Shown here: in pieces, positions 47,201 through 60,427 of the stretch
Position numbering within the stretch: position 1 is the first letter of the stretch
Layout of the letters: every line of letters begins with the position of its first letter
Origin: Homarus americanus
Taxonomy: Eukaryota > Arthropoda > Malacostraca > Decapoda > Nephropidae
Length of the DNA: 64,000 nucleotides
Reading direction: 5' to 3'
Assembly (NCBI RefSeq): GCF_018991925.1
Contig: NW_024748870.1
Span: 3,310,705 to 3,374,704 of the forward strand
Position numbers and translations under genes: made by a program
Notes under the pieces: generated by a model
What the model was told of the DNA's origin: nothing
Seen by the model: only the letters and a program-made list of their open reading frames with translations
Databases searched by the model: none

Positions 47201-47790
47201 TACCGTCACCTCAGGTTCCATGCTGTCGGAGTGCCTTGCCGCCCGGCCGCCATTATCCCTCTGAGCGTCACAACAGGTGGTGACTACTCCCCGCTATGCC
47301 AATCCACTGTGAACCTGTGGATTTCCAGCACACCACTCCAAATGAATAGTCACAAATAAGGAGACCGTGAGAAACTCTGCGGTCGTCACTTGGAGTGACC
47401 TATAATACCAGGCGTAGAAATAGTGCTGGTATGTCTCTAGGTGAAGCCCTCGTCTTTACCCACCGAGGTCGGTGTGCGAACGAGGTGCCTGTTGTGTATA
47501 CCTAAAAGTCACAAGGAGTCCCATACTTGCAGGTATGGAGTGTAACATGTGTGTTGAGATGGTGCTATTATGTATGATAACCGACGGTGCTATATTCCAT
47601 ACAGGTGGAGCAGTCTGATGTGTTAAGGGATAGTGTAAGAAGGAATGACCGAGGTAAGGTGGTCACAGATTGTTATGCAATAAGTAGGTGGATGACACGC
47701 CATCAATGTAAGAGTCTGGGGCCCATCTGGGTAACCACATTTTCGTTGTTCTTCTGAGGAAGGCCAATTCATGTATATGTTTTTTACCAG
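44300..47790. other. 3.5-kb stretch without recognised gene
   Basis: AT-rich, mostly unique-looking. 44705-44770 has a short repeated CATACCCAAGA/TTACACCCAA motif. 47015-47046 and 47186-47218 are near-identical 32-bp direct repeats (CTCAGTATTCC, CGTTCTACCGTCACCTCAGG). An 83-codon open frame at 45833-46084 has no features that support a protein. Confidence 0.4.
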
Positions 47791-47799
47791 TATGTTTTA

Positions 47800-47990
47800 T
47801 AAGGAATAAATCAATTAAGACATGTTATGGTTTCACCCTTCTTCCCCCTTATCGATCTGGTCAATGGAAAACCTAGCCCAATGCCTAGTCCACTCTGCAC
47901 GCTACCTAACGAGCTACATGCTGTCCAGAGGGGGTCTGGTGGCAGCGACCCTTAGAAATTAAGATTAGAGTTAAGTATTTACCCTTAGTA
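47800..47990 (+). mobile_element. Possible LTR end and primer-binding site
   Basis: AATAAA at 47805, then a pyrimidine-rich stretch and, near 47937, TGGTGGCAGCGACCC, which begins TGG and could pair with a tRNA 3' end (...GTCGCTGCCACCA). No matching second LTR or gag was seen, and the LTR 5' edge is undefined. Confidence 0.25.
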
Positions 47991-48109
47991 TTAACGACCC
48001 CAGAATCTGGCAGTATACTAGTATGACGAATTCTAATATTTTCCTACATGTAAATATGTACATTATATTGTATAACCTGTCAGTCTTCTACGGGCGGACA
48101 TACAAACAA

Positions 48110-48492
48110 ATACCACCGCCCGACTCCGTAAAGCAGAGTGTAGAAGGGCTGAAAAGGAGTTCCAGAGGCTGGTTGCAAGCGAGGTCAAGTCAAACCCAAA
48201 GGCGTTTTACCGCTATGCAAAGTCGAAATTGAAAACGCGAGTAGGAGTATCAGACCTGAGGCTTGAAGATGGTAGTTACGCAGATTCTTACCAGGATAAA
48301 GCTGAGGCAATGAACAGCTTCTTTTCGTCTGTGTTCACAAGAGAGGACGCAACTAACCTTCATGCGTTTGAGGACAGACGGTTCGACACAGCACTGACCC
48401 ACATTCACAGAAGAGGGTATTAGAAATAAACTGTCCAGGCTAAAGGTCCATAAGAGTCCCGGCCCTGACATGAAGCATCCTAGAGTGCTAAG
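48110..48492 (+). mobile_element. CR1-like LINE fragment between endonuclease and RT
   Basis: Reading: VRKAECRRAEKEFQ, NPKAFYRYAKSKLKTRVG, DLRLEDGSYADSYQDKAEA, MNSFFSSVFTRED, then HKSPGPDMKHPRVLRGMG. This is the linker and RT start of CR1-type ORF2. It stops where the palindrome at 48500 begins. Confidence 0.8.
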
Positions 48493-48499
48493 GGGAATG

Positions 48500-48568
48500 G
48501 GACAACTGGCCGCCGCCATCTGGCCGCAGCCCAACGGGCTGCGGCCAGATGGCGGCGGCCAGTTGTCC
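48500..48568. repeat. Perfect 33-bp inverted repeat with 3-base loop
   Basis: 48500-48532 (GGACAACTGGCCGCC...CGCAGCCC) is exactly complementary to 48536-48568; loop AAC. GC content is high, so the hairpin would be very stable. Confidence 0.98.
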
Positions 48569-48574
48569 TAGACC

Positions 48575-48900
48575 CCATCCTCCTTGCTCTCCATACCCAC
48601 ACCCTTCCTCCACACCCACACCCTTCCTTGCCCTCCATACCCACACCCCTCCTCCAAACCCACACCCCTCCTCCATACCTATACCCCTCCACGCCATCCA
48701 TACCAATGTGGGTACGGAGGGTGTGGGTTATGGAAGGCGTGGAGGAGGGGTGTGGGTATGGGGGACGTGGAGGAGGGGTGTGGGTATGAAGGGTATGGAG
48801 GAGAGGTGTGGGTATTGATGGCTTGGAGGAGGGGTGTGGGTATGTGGGGCGTGCAGGAGGGGTGTGGGAATGGGGGATGTCGAGGAGGGGTGTGGGTTAT
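48575..48900. repeat. Inverted minisatellite (CCACACCCCTCCTCCA / TGGAGGAGGGGTGTGG)
   Basis: 48575-48705 has about six copies of CCATACCCACACCCNTCCTCC on the plus strand. 48710-48900 has about seven copies of the complementary GGAGGAGGGGTGTGGGTATG. The two halves meet at CCAATGTGGG. Confidence 0.92.
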
Positions 48901-48902
48901 GG

Positions 48903-50005
48903 ATTGTTGTGAAAATGATGCGGGTAGTGTTGGACACTATCTTTGTTTTTATGTTATCATTGTTCTCCCTGGTTTTGTGACAAGTGCTTTTGCTTTGTGT
49001 TTGTGACTGTGAAGTGAGCAGTGTAACTTTGAAAATGTCTGGGAAGGCCAAGACATCCAAGAGAACTGTGTCTCTGAGGTGTAGCTTGACATTGTGAAGT
49101 GGCATGAAACTCCCAGAGGCTGTGTGGGAGTCAGAGTGATGTCTCCACTTCACCTTCAAGAGCCCCCTTAGTCTTGAAGGGACATGTGATGTTGACCAGG
49201 ATTATTCTTCATGATGTGGTGAGTGTTGTTTAATTGTTGTTGTTACGAGTTGGGGATTTAGAATATAGTTAAAAGTCTACCAAGATCCCAACAGGCAACA
49301 ACAACAAAAAACAAAGACAATCGGACTATAAAAGGGTAGACAAAGGATGCGAGTTTTTGTTGTGTATAATAAAGTACCATAAATTCCTTAACAAAATATT
49401 CAGCTTCCTATAAATTACCCTTAACCAAACTTTACCTAAACATTAACAGTATATACATATTAATACAACATAAAACAATCATGAAGCAAGGTGGAGGTGG
49501 GAGAGGCAATACAAGATTACAAATACTTAAGTGAGGAGCTGAGATGGCTGACGAGTAAGGCTGAGCATTGTAGAAGACAAGTAGTCACTGTGCCATAGGT
49601 TTAGAAGATAGGTGATCCTGTGGTCACTTCCCAGAGTGTAGTGCTCTCTCCTCGAATTGGAGCTGACAAAGAAGACTTTGAGGAGGTGACGCAACAACCA
49701 GGATATGGAGAAGGGAAACCCCGGAGTGGTAACTAAGACGAGTCATACTCGTGTTTCGTCCCTAGATGGCGTTGCTCGTGGTGCTGGGTAGGTAGATCAG
49801 GACAATTGGTGGCGGGGTTCGTAACAGTTGTCTATTGATTTTATAAGTGTAAGGATTTTTTTTATCGGTGATACATGTGTGTTTGGGGGACTGGCTGGGA
49901 ACGTATCCCAATTAACCCCATGTTATAATGCTCCCTATCTATGATATTTCACTTAGCGATGGGTTTTTCAGGAACCTAACCCCATTGTTTATCAATGTTT
50001 ACCTG
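48903..50005 (+). mobile_element. Tigger/pogo-like DNA transposon remnant, interrupted by a solo LTR
   Basis: 48903-49240 and 49832-50005 align with the reverse complement of 60925-60440. At 49034 ATG starts MSGKAKTSKRTVSL, then after a frameshift EV-LDIVKWHE, the start of a Tigger/CENP-B-type HTH; a TAG replaces the expected Lys codon. The 3' end reads GATGGGTTTTTCAGGAACCTAACCCC and ends at about 50005 (TTTACCTG), the degenerate terminal repeat. Only about 500 bases of element remain, so it is a deletion derivative. Confidence 0.7.
49241..49826. mobile_element. Solo LTR, Ty3/Gypsy-like, with 5-bp target duplication
   Basis: Begins TGTTACGAGTTGGGG and ends GGGGTTCGTAACA, so TG...CA with an extended inverted TGTTACGA/TCGTAACA. 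GTTGT directly precedes and directly follows (49236-49240 and 49827-49831). Length 586 bp. It holds a TATAAAAG at about 49326 and AATAAA at about 49367. No internal region. The surrounding Tigger copy is continuous once the LTR and one GTTGT are removed, as the paralogue at 60.4-60.9 kb shows. Confidence 0.85.
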
Positions 50006-52740
50006 AATCTACTTGGGACACAGCAATGTAAAGTTTTCCCGGTTTTTATGAAAATTATTCATGCACGACCACTTCTGGAAATTTCATAAATGAAACTCAA
50101 CAAATATTCTATGTTTATTTCTCAGACACAATTTCTAAAGAGATGGATATTTTTAAATGACTGCATCACAACATAGCACCCACATAATAATAAGTAGTGA
50201 AGCCATCAACTACCAGTGGGTATCAACTGAAGCAGTAGAAGCAGCCTGAACAGCAACAATCTGGTCAGCAAAGAATACTGCTCCACTGCAAGAGCACAAG
50301 CAGTTTTATGAGAGAATCGAGAATCTTGACCCTTTAAGTTCATTTCTCATTATTTAACAATTAATTACAAGCAATCATGTTTGTTTTTTACCAACTTTGA
50401 AAGAAAATTTTAAAATTACAAAATTAAATATACATAATGTCAATTTACCTTCACAAATTTTATATTTCCTCAGGATTCTGAAGATTAGAAAATGAACTTA
50501 AATGAATATTGGGAAATTCAACATAATGCATTACTACAATTTCTAGTTCATAAACCATTTATTAGTTTGATTTTCAATGTGTCTTGCGTAATAACATTAC
50601 TAAATTGGACCTTCTATTTTCTGAAATGTTGGGAATACACTATACACACTGGATAGGAAGAAGTGTAACAAGAATCTCACTAACAACAACTTCTCCACTG
50701 GGACTATAGTACAAGTGGCATAGATATGAAGGTACTGTATATCAATTGGACTACTCTGCCTTCTAGCCAGAGTCCTATAACATGTACAAGGTGAGTTAGG
50801 GAGCAACATTTACAAATTAAGACACTGGTTGTAAAGGGGTGCCAAACCCTACTTAATTAACCAACCTACACATAAGGGATAAAAAAATTCTTGTATTAGA
50901 AAAAGATTTCACATACTCCTGATGAATGTCACAACTGTTGTGGCCTGGATGAGTATTATGAGGGTAGAAATTCAAAGTTTTACTTGTTTCATACTTGAAG
51001 ATAAACTCAAGACTAGAGTAATCATTGTAGTTAGCATACCACAAAATGAGGCAAATTAATCTTAAGTGTGGCTAAATATAATTGAGAGAACAATGATACA
51101 ATTGATGAGAAGAGTTCATCCTATGTTCGAGTGTGTGATATGGAAGGTTGGAATATAATTTTAACACATTCTAGTCTTGCTGTTCACTAATGATTCGCAG
51201 TTTCCTTGACAACTGATTTTAGACCTTACAAATTACAGTGCTTCCTTTAAGGTGAGTTATGCACTCTGTAAGCTATATAAAAGACCCCCCCCCCCAAAAA
51301 AAAAAATAATTAAAGGGTATTCTGATAAAAATAAGTCAGACTGAGATCTTTCCATATGAGACTATATAACAAGATTCCAATCTCAATGTGTGAGTTGTGA
51401 CTGTACATGAACTTATTGGAAAATGGGAGTGGCTATTGATTACCTAAAAGTAAAGTTAGTTGAATTCCATATTAAACAAACCAAAATCAAATCAGAACTA
51501 ATTAATTAATGGCAGTGTTGATAGCAAAGTTAATTAAAATATTAATACAAACTTAAGGTACATAATTATGATACATCGTAAGTTAGAAGTAAACATTCAT
51601 CCTTATAGCACCATTGTCAGCTAAAAAAAAAAAAAAAAAGCTAGAGTAACCAAAGTAAGGAAGGCTGTAAACTGATCGTCATGCAGTCAAATAGAAGGAT
51701 ACTGATAAAGGTAAAATATCAGGGGAAACCTCAGCTTGTAAATTATGTAATGGGAGGAATCTCAACTGGAAGAAGCACACCCTTATCATCAGTGAATATA
51801 GTATTACACTAGGAACACTAATAAGAGGTCACATGTAAACATCACCAAACATCTGGGCTTCACACATTTAAGCTATCACACCACAACATGTCTATTACAG
51901 ACTTGATATTTTAAACTACTGCTTCACCTACAACAAGTTTCCCAGAAGTTGGTCTCAACAACCACAAACTTACATTAAGCAAAACAATGTTTCTTTCGGA
52001 CACAGTATGCATTAAATTCACATTATTGCTGTCAAAATTATTATACTAAAATAATCTCTTTAGCATTTACAAGGCTGCTTTGAAGAGAGATTGTGAACGA
52101 ACACATTGGATTGATTATACATTGATGTCAGAGAGCAAAGTATCATGTGGCATTTCTAGCAGCCAAGAGTTTACAATGGTCACCTTGTAATAACTATGAC
52201 AACCTTCATGGAAACAACAGGATTCCTTGGACTAGGATACAAGAAGACACATGGTATTGTTGAAGTAATGACATTCTGAGGTGGCAGGGGGCACAATTAC
52301 CTCTGAACCTGAGGGGGCTCAGCACATGCTCACTGCAACAAGGCACAATTATCCCTTCTGAACAGACTGTCCTATTTATCACCAACAATAAAGCTGTGAC
52401 AGTGGAGGGATAAGTCTTGAAATATTTGTGGCTGCAGAGACAGTAATGACACTGTAGGAGACTGGGGTAGTGGCAGTTTTGATGGCATCCCTGTTTTCCA
52501 CCTGCTGGAAGACTAGTCCATATGATGGCAACAGCGAAGTGGTTTTTAGCACTATAGGTTAACCCCTACGACGTCCTCTTCCCTTTTCTCTCTGCCTCCT
52601 GCAATTTTATGTAATTAAGTTAAGACATTCATTAAAGAAAGGGTTTTAAGTGAACAAGAGCACTCTGAAATAAAACATACATTTCAAATTTAGTATGCAG
52701 TATGATTAGATATTTACAGTAAAGATTAGAGATCACATGT
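50006..52740. other. 2.7-kb low-repeat stretch; possible 3' UTR or intron
   Basis: Unlike its surroundings it holds almost no microsatellite or transposon sequence. Only A-runs at 51293-51308 and 51624-51640 stand out. On the minus strand ATAAAATTGCAG at about 52610-52598 is acceptor-like and is followed by a short Arg/Gly-rich frame ending in TAA near 52560. No coding frame of length. Confidence 0.35.
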
Positions 52741-52745
52741 TCTTA

Positions 52746-54088
<1,343 letters not shown>

Positions 54089-54165
54089 TACTTAACATAT
54101 TTATGATAAACATTTCAATTGGGTTAGCCAGTTTGACAATAGTAATAGCATCTATTACCTTGTTA

Positions 54166-54515
54166 GTTAATGTTAGTGAGGGGGAGATGTAGCATTAAGA
54201 TGAGGGGAAACACCATTCTTGATGACTTCTGCATTAGAGAAGAGGAAGAAGAGGAATGGGGCAAGGAAAAGGATGGTGGAGAAACTGTAGATGATACTAC
54301 ATTAAAGGTTGAACTGTATTGGAAGGACAGAGATGGGAAAACTAAAGAAAAATAATCTAACTCCGAGGACTGAGGTGGGACAACAGCAATATCTGGAGCT
54401 TCTCTACGCGCTGTCTTCCGATACCTGGGAAGAATCAGGCAGAGGTAACTGTAGATACATGCACTGACACATATTAAATAAATTCCACCTGCTTTGTAGA
54501 CATTTTAAAATGTTT
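54166..54515 (-). other. Possible exon/3' splice site region
   Basis: On the minus strand TTACCTCTGCCTGATTCTTCCCAG|GT is a strong 3' splice site (AG at about 54424). The following frame reads YRKTARREAPDIAVVPPQSS. Extending upstream in the same frame gives a hydrophobic run (GGIYLICVSACIYSYLCLIL) and then PRYRK, like a membrane helix with a basic stop-transfer. No good donor follows and no homologue is recognised; both readings may be chance. Confidence 0.2.
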
Positions 54516-54584
54516 TAAGTAAGCTGACTTAAACATAATTTACAGAGAATAAAATAGTTAAGAATATGTCCAGTATACAGTATA

Positions 54585-55086
<502 letters not shown>

Positions 55087-55750
55087 TATATAAAAAAAAA
55101 CTACTTTTTCCCACTATCATCACACCTCCTCACCACCATCAACACACTCCTCCACTACTACCATTGATACACTCCCTCACCATCAACATTCAACATTCTC
55201 CCTCACCACCATCAACTCTTCCTCATTCTCCCATCACCATCACAATTAATACTATCCTCCAGCAGCAATAGTAAGTATTTTCTTAAATTAAACAAAGCAA
55301 ATTTGACTTTAAATGAACTAATTTTCATTAAGCTTTATCAATAAAAACAAAACGTCCCAATTTGGCAAAAACATAAGTTGCATTTTAAGGCTCCTTTTGA
55401 CAATATACCCTATTTTGTGTTTGAGTAAGAGTATGTGCAGAGATGAGGGAGAGGAAAGAAGGAGATAGAGAGAGTAGTGCAATGAAATTCTACTACTGTA
55501 CTAATATGTAACATTATATAAAAATATACATCAATACAAATAATTTCCCTCACATCTCACAACTCTTAATTGTACACATAATATTGGCAAACAAGTCATA
55601 TATCTACAGAATGCTCATTTTAAATACCAATCAAATTAGTAAAGCACGTGGCCTGTCATCTATGCATAGTGATGTGTTATATGACAAAAAAAATCTTGAC
55701 TACATAGTTTTGGCTCTACCCTTCTGGAAGCTATTGGTATAATGGGTCAA
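55087..55750. other. No recognised gene
   Basis: 55110-55265 is rich in CACCACCATCAA/CTCC motifs; the rest is AT-rich. Confidence 0.4.
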
Positions 55751-55758
55751 ATATTGTA

Positions 55759-55910
55759 CAGTAGCTAAAACAACTATCTGTGCATACTTTGTGGGAAACA
55801 ATATGAGGCCATGGAAGATAAATATTCGTATATGAGGGCTGTCACTAGTCACACGTAAAATTTCAGAGCATATCGACCCCCACTTGCACAGATAGTTGTT
55901 TTAGCTACTG
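55759..55910. mobile_element. 152-bp mariner-type MITE
   Basis: 55759-55784 (CAGTAGCTAAAACAACTATC...) is perfectly complementary to 55885-55910. TA lies immediately outside both ends (57-58 and 11-12). The complementarity continues into the flanking GTA/TAC to 29 bp. No coding capacity in the 100-base centre. Confidence 0.85.
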
Positions 55911-56040
55911 TACATGCTGTATTTTATCAATAGAGATAATGATCAAGACATTTTCATGTTTTATAACAGCTTTACAATCCACAATGCCATACCAAAGTAA
56001 TATGAACACTGGAAACTTGAGTGCTTTTAATGCAATTGTT

Positions 56041-56313
56041 TTATCCTGCTCTATCATGCACAAAGATAACTCCTACCCCAATTTTTTTATCCTGCTCCAT
56101 CATGCACAAAGATAACTCCTACCCCAATTTTTTTATCCTGCTCCATCATGCACAAAGATAACTCCTACCTCAATTGTTTTATCCTGCTCCATCATGCACA
56201 AAGATAACTCCTACCCCAATTGTTTTATCCTGCTCCATCATGCACAAAGATAACTCCTACCCCAATTGTTTTATCCTGCTCCATCATGCACAAAGATAAC
56301 TCCTACCCCAATC
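56041..56313. repeat. 46-bp tandem repeat, 6 copies
   Basis: ATCCTGCT occurs at 56043, 56089, 56135, 56181, 56227 and 56273, an exact 46-bp period. Unit: TTTTATCCTGCTCCATCATG then CACAAAGATAACTCCTACCC. Copies are nearly identical, so the expansion is recent. Confidence 0.97.
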
Positions 56314-56577
56314 CATTACAAAATATGAAAAACAAAAATAGTAGCCAGATATATCCTAGTATTACTGGCACTAAATATATTCTGATACTGTACTGTATAC
56401 AGTGCGTCCTTGCACATATGACACAATTCATTCCTGAAAGCACATCGTCTGTTAAGAATAAGTTGGATTGTATTTTCCCATACGAACAATGTTATACAGA
56501 AGCATCATGCAATTATGTGCATTATAATGAGGATTTTGTTATAGAGCAGCAACCTAAACTGCCTCCATATACATGTA

Positions 56578-56700
56578 CAGGTATCCCTCCCTACATGAAA
56601 GGGTTAGGTTCCTTGAAAACCATTTGTAAGTGTATTTTTGTATCTCAAATATCATAACATATGGGAAAATTGGGTTCAGTTCCCCAATAACAAGAAAACC
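56578..56700 (+). mobile_element. Tigger-like terminal segment
   Basis: TACAGGTATCCCTCCCTACA, then GGGTTAGGTTCCTTGAAAA and TATCATAACATATGGGAAAA parallel the end of the element at 60428 (GGTACCCCCCTATATACGA, TTAAGGTTCCTGAAAAACC). The other end was not located. Confidence 0.5.
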
Positions 56701-56989
56701 CCAATATTACACGGAAAAAAAGAAACTGGTTCACAAACAACAACTAATGTATTTCAAGGCCTAAGTACAAGAAACCCCCAATATTATACTCAAAACTAAT
56801 GAAATAGGCCATGCCGTTCCCACATTTTTGGGGGTTATTAGTTCAAGCTTGTTTTCATTTCTCAAAGATTTAAGAGGTCTCTTAATGATGGTGGGTGGAG
56901 CCAAAGAATCAACACAATGCTTAGATAACATTGTGAAAAGATTCATGAAAGGATAGCACAAATACACATGGCTAAAAGAGCACTGCTCT

Positions 56990-57295
56990 TGAATAAAGCA
57001 TTAAGGGAATATGGCTGCCAGACAAGTGGTCTGAGGGTGATGAGCAGTTAAAGAGGGTGACACAAATAAGCTTGAATGAGCTGAAATAAGAATAATGAGA
57101 TGGATGTGTAATGTGACATTGAAAGATAGGAAACCCTGCTTAGAGTTAAGAGAGCAACTGGATGCTGAGAATATTGGTGAGATTTTGCATAAAGGTTAAG
57201 TGAGATGGTTTGGGCATACTGAGAGATTGGCAGAAACTAACTGGATCAAGAGATGCATGAGTTTGAATGTGGGAGGGGGGGGAGGAGAAATAGTA
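56990..57295 (+). mobile_element. RTE-like LINE C-terminal fragment
   Basis: MRWMCNVTLKDRKPCLELRE, QLDAENIGEILHKG, one in-frame stop, VRWFGHTERLAETNWIKRC. The RWMCGVTL.DR ... GRLRWFGHVER block is the tail of RTE-type ORF2 proteins. It could belong to the family split at 41.9-43.4 kb. Confidence 0.7.
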
Positions 57296-57329
57296 GTCCA
57301 GTGTAATTACGATTTGTCTAGATATTTAA

Positions 57330-57815
57330 ACTAACAAGCTGAAACTTTGAGATTATGTAGAGTAGACCTTCCTAACTTATATACTTAAAGTCCCCCAAAA
57401 TCTGGCTACAAGTTTTCTCGTTATCGTTAACAATTGGCAACCATCTTTAATTTTGACATGATTTTTTTTATTGCCACTAGCAGGCAAACTAACGGACTCT
57501 TCGAGTTAATTTTTTTGGGGAAAAAATTTATCTTGGTGTGCTCTTTAAATCCCATCTCCTTTAATTGATACAAAATAAAACAATTAAAATCCTTCAGTAA
57601 TAATAATGCAAAAATTAAATTTTATTGCAGATGCAAAAATTAAATATTTTTGTTCCTTTTTTGGTTGGGCATAAATAGAAATTGTCTTTAGATAGAAGTT
57701 ATAGAAAACTTCAAAGCTAATACAAACTCATAAAATATACTAACACCCTGCATTGATGGTTTTTTATTAGCTTGGGGACCTTCTGTGCATAACCATAAAG
57801 TTTCAGCTTGTTAGT
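57330..57815. mobile_element. 486-bp inverted-repeat element (MITE-like)
   Basis: ACTAACAAGCTGAAACTTT at 57330-57348 is perfectly complementary to 57797-57815, and similarity extends imperfectly inward and outward (GATTATG / CATAACC). AT-rich centre with no ORF. No clear target duplication. Confidence 0.6.
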
Positions 57816-57885
57816 CAAAATGTATTGGCCATAATGCAATTGCAACATCCTGTGTTGACGAACCCCTAAAAAATTACATGAAGGC

Positions 57886-58680
57886 ATGCTATGTACAGTA
57901 TCTCTGTTTGAGATTGCTCCAACATTGGATGATGATGTACAATCTAGTGCCTTGCAGGATGTTGTGCATCTTTTGGAAAGAAGATTAGAAAAGACAGGAT
58001 CTTGTGGCCAAACTAAAAAGCTGTGGGTTCAGTACATTAAGCTTGTTGGCATCATGAAGGTTTTTGTAAGAGCAGAATGTTGTGGTGACTGGAGGCTCCA
58101 GCTGTATAGTGTACAACTCCTGGTTCCATACCTACACGCTGCTGGGCATCTGCATTACGCAGAGTCAACGCAAATCTACCTACAGTACAGCAGATGCTTA
58201 GACTGGATGCCATCATGAAACCAGAAAAATATGACAAGTTCACCAAGCAAGGCTATTTCATAGTGCGAAGATCTGACAAGTACTGGTGGTCAGGAATCTG
58301 GACTGACATGACGATAGAGTAGGTCCCTATGCGCTCCCTGAAAACTACTGGAAATCTGACTCGAAGGCATGGTATTTTACCCCTAATTACAGCAAATGGG
58401 TCCATTCAATGCCTGCAGCATCCAGAGTAGTTGATGCTATGGAACTCTTCAGTGAGGTGATTAGTGCCACTTCTGAGCAGCATATTGTCCTGTGTGAGTC
58501 TCGACAAAGTTGCGACCTTGCTGACACAAAGATTTTCCTGGACTGGTTACACCTCCACAATCCATTCAATTGAGCCACACCTCTCTTAACCTACTTGGCG
58601 AGTGGTGTCGTGGCCAATGAAGGTGTGAATTGTGATGACACCCGGTCATTTGGAGAATCATCTATGGAGATAATTTGACA
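57886..58680 (+). pseudogene. N-terminal half of the same multi-copy protein family as 11.4-12.6 kb
   Basis: Open frame 57886-58218 has LWVQYIKLVGIMKVFVRAE, CCGDWRLQLYSVQLLVPYL, HAAGHLHYAESTQIYLQ. A frame change near 58190 continues RLDAIMKPEKYDKFTKQG, YFIVRRSDKYW, GIWTDMTIE, then a stop, MRSLKTTGNLTRRHG; then in another frame WVHSMPAASRVVDAMELFS, ATSEQHIVLCESR, DWLHLHNPFN, LASGVVANEGVNCDD. The order LW.QY - AAGH..Y..S...YLQ - VRRSD.(Y/F)W - MRS.K..G.LTRG - TSEQH - HNPF - L.SGV.A...VN is the N-terminal part of large uncharacterised invertebrate proteins whose C-terminal part carries FDRY/HEEADTR/ALTGCD. Frameshifts and stops; dead copy. Function of the family is unknown to me. Confidence 0.65.
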
Positions 58681-58689
58681 TCTGGGGCT

Positions 58690-60425
58690 GATCTTTCAAT
58701 TCCCTATCCCTCTCCATCACAGCAATTGCTATTAAAAGGTAGATTGTCTGAAAGGTTACATTCTAGAAGCATGAGGTTTAAAAATCAGCCATTGCTTTAG
58801 CCATGTGCCAACATTCTGACTTTAGAGCCAATCTGCCATTTTGGATTTAGTTTCCAATTGACCACCCATGAAACCAAAGTAGGAAAGAGAATGTCCCAAT
58901 TGCTGGCCATGGGTTCACAAACAAAACAGAATTTCAGGAATCAGCTCTCCATATCTAGGTTGATAGCCTCTGTCAGGTGGTTCTTGTTAATGAAAGTCTA
59001 CCAGAAAAGTGAGAGGTGGTGGTGCAATCAATGATCCAAGGAATAGGAAAACATGTTCTAGATATCAGTGGCTCATATTTCTCTGAGCTTTCAGGATAGA
59101 ACCAAAGAACTGTATGAGACAGGGGAGTTAATGGTTAGTACTCCACCCTATCTTTTACTTTTTCATCAAAATCATGAAAAATGGCCATAAAATGATGGAG
59201 TTGATCAAAACAGTGGTGGGTGATCTACAGTCACAGACCACCTAAATGGCATAGATATTAACAGAAGCCACTTAGTGGAGGGCACTAAGCTATAAAACAG
59301 GATATTACAAGTTCACTCCGTTCTTTTCTTTATGTGTCTTTGTGGCACAGTTGATTGGTAATAGAGTTAAAATTGTTATCATGATTCAAGAGTATGTATT
59401 TTGCATTTGATATAAACGTGAATTAAAAGTGTTAGAAGGAATTAATGATAAATCCCATTGAAATATTAAATAGCAAGGCTGAATCATGTGATTATATATC
59501 TCTAATATAAAATATTTGTTTGTAAGATCTGTCTGTCAGTATTAAAGAATTTCTTTTTCTTACCAAAATTGGCAATTAAGCTCTGCTTAGCCATGTATGT
59601 TCTTTCGTGATGTATGAACAGTCTTCTTTCTACTGATGACTGTCCTGCGGTTGTAATTCCTTCCATTGGTGAAATCTCTCTCTTGAAAGCTGTTGGTTAC
59701 ATGCATATTTCCCGTGGTTCTGGAACTACAGTTATAGGATGATAAGGGATTTGAAGGCATTCATTAATGATAAGTAGGAAAAATCAAACTTAGTAAATTT
59801 AAATTAGCAAAGGAAAGGGGGAAGACTATTAAAGTTAACAAATAAAAGGCTGGGAAAAACAAAAAATTATGCCTACAAGGTATTTAAAAAGGAAGTGCAC
59901 TGAGCTCAATCATTTGAATATTAATCATTATATATTTTATACATAATCATAACCAAGGTAAATTATTATCCCTACCTTGATTTAATTCAGATTGTTTAAA
60001 AAAAAATATTTACTGATATTGTATGTACCCATCTCCATTATGATCTACAGGTACAGTACTGTACCTTTACTATCATACAGTTTTCAATCCAATCTCAATT
60101 TCTGCATCATTCAAGGGATTAATTTCTTCCACATATTATTATTATACAGGAATACCCAGGTTATCACAAAGCATGCGTTACTAATCAATGTGATAGTAAT
60201 AGTTTCACTAGACGTGGGACACGGGAAACTGTAGCAGCTGACTTCCCCAACGCTGCTCCCTCCTCCTCCTCCCATGATCAGTTCGCTAACTCCCGTGCAT
60301 GCAAGAAATGTTTATTCCCTTTATGTTTTTGGCCTTATATATTTTTTTTGCACATTCTGTGCACGTAAGAATAAAAACAAACAAACTTACATCTACCCAA
60401 AATTACGAGTTGAAAAATAACAATA
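58690..60425. other. No recognised gene
   Basis: AT-rich, unique-looking. Probably intron or intergenic. Confidence 0.4.
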
Positions 60426-60427
60426 TA

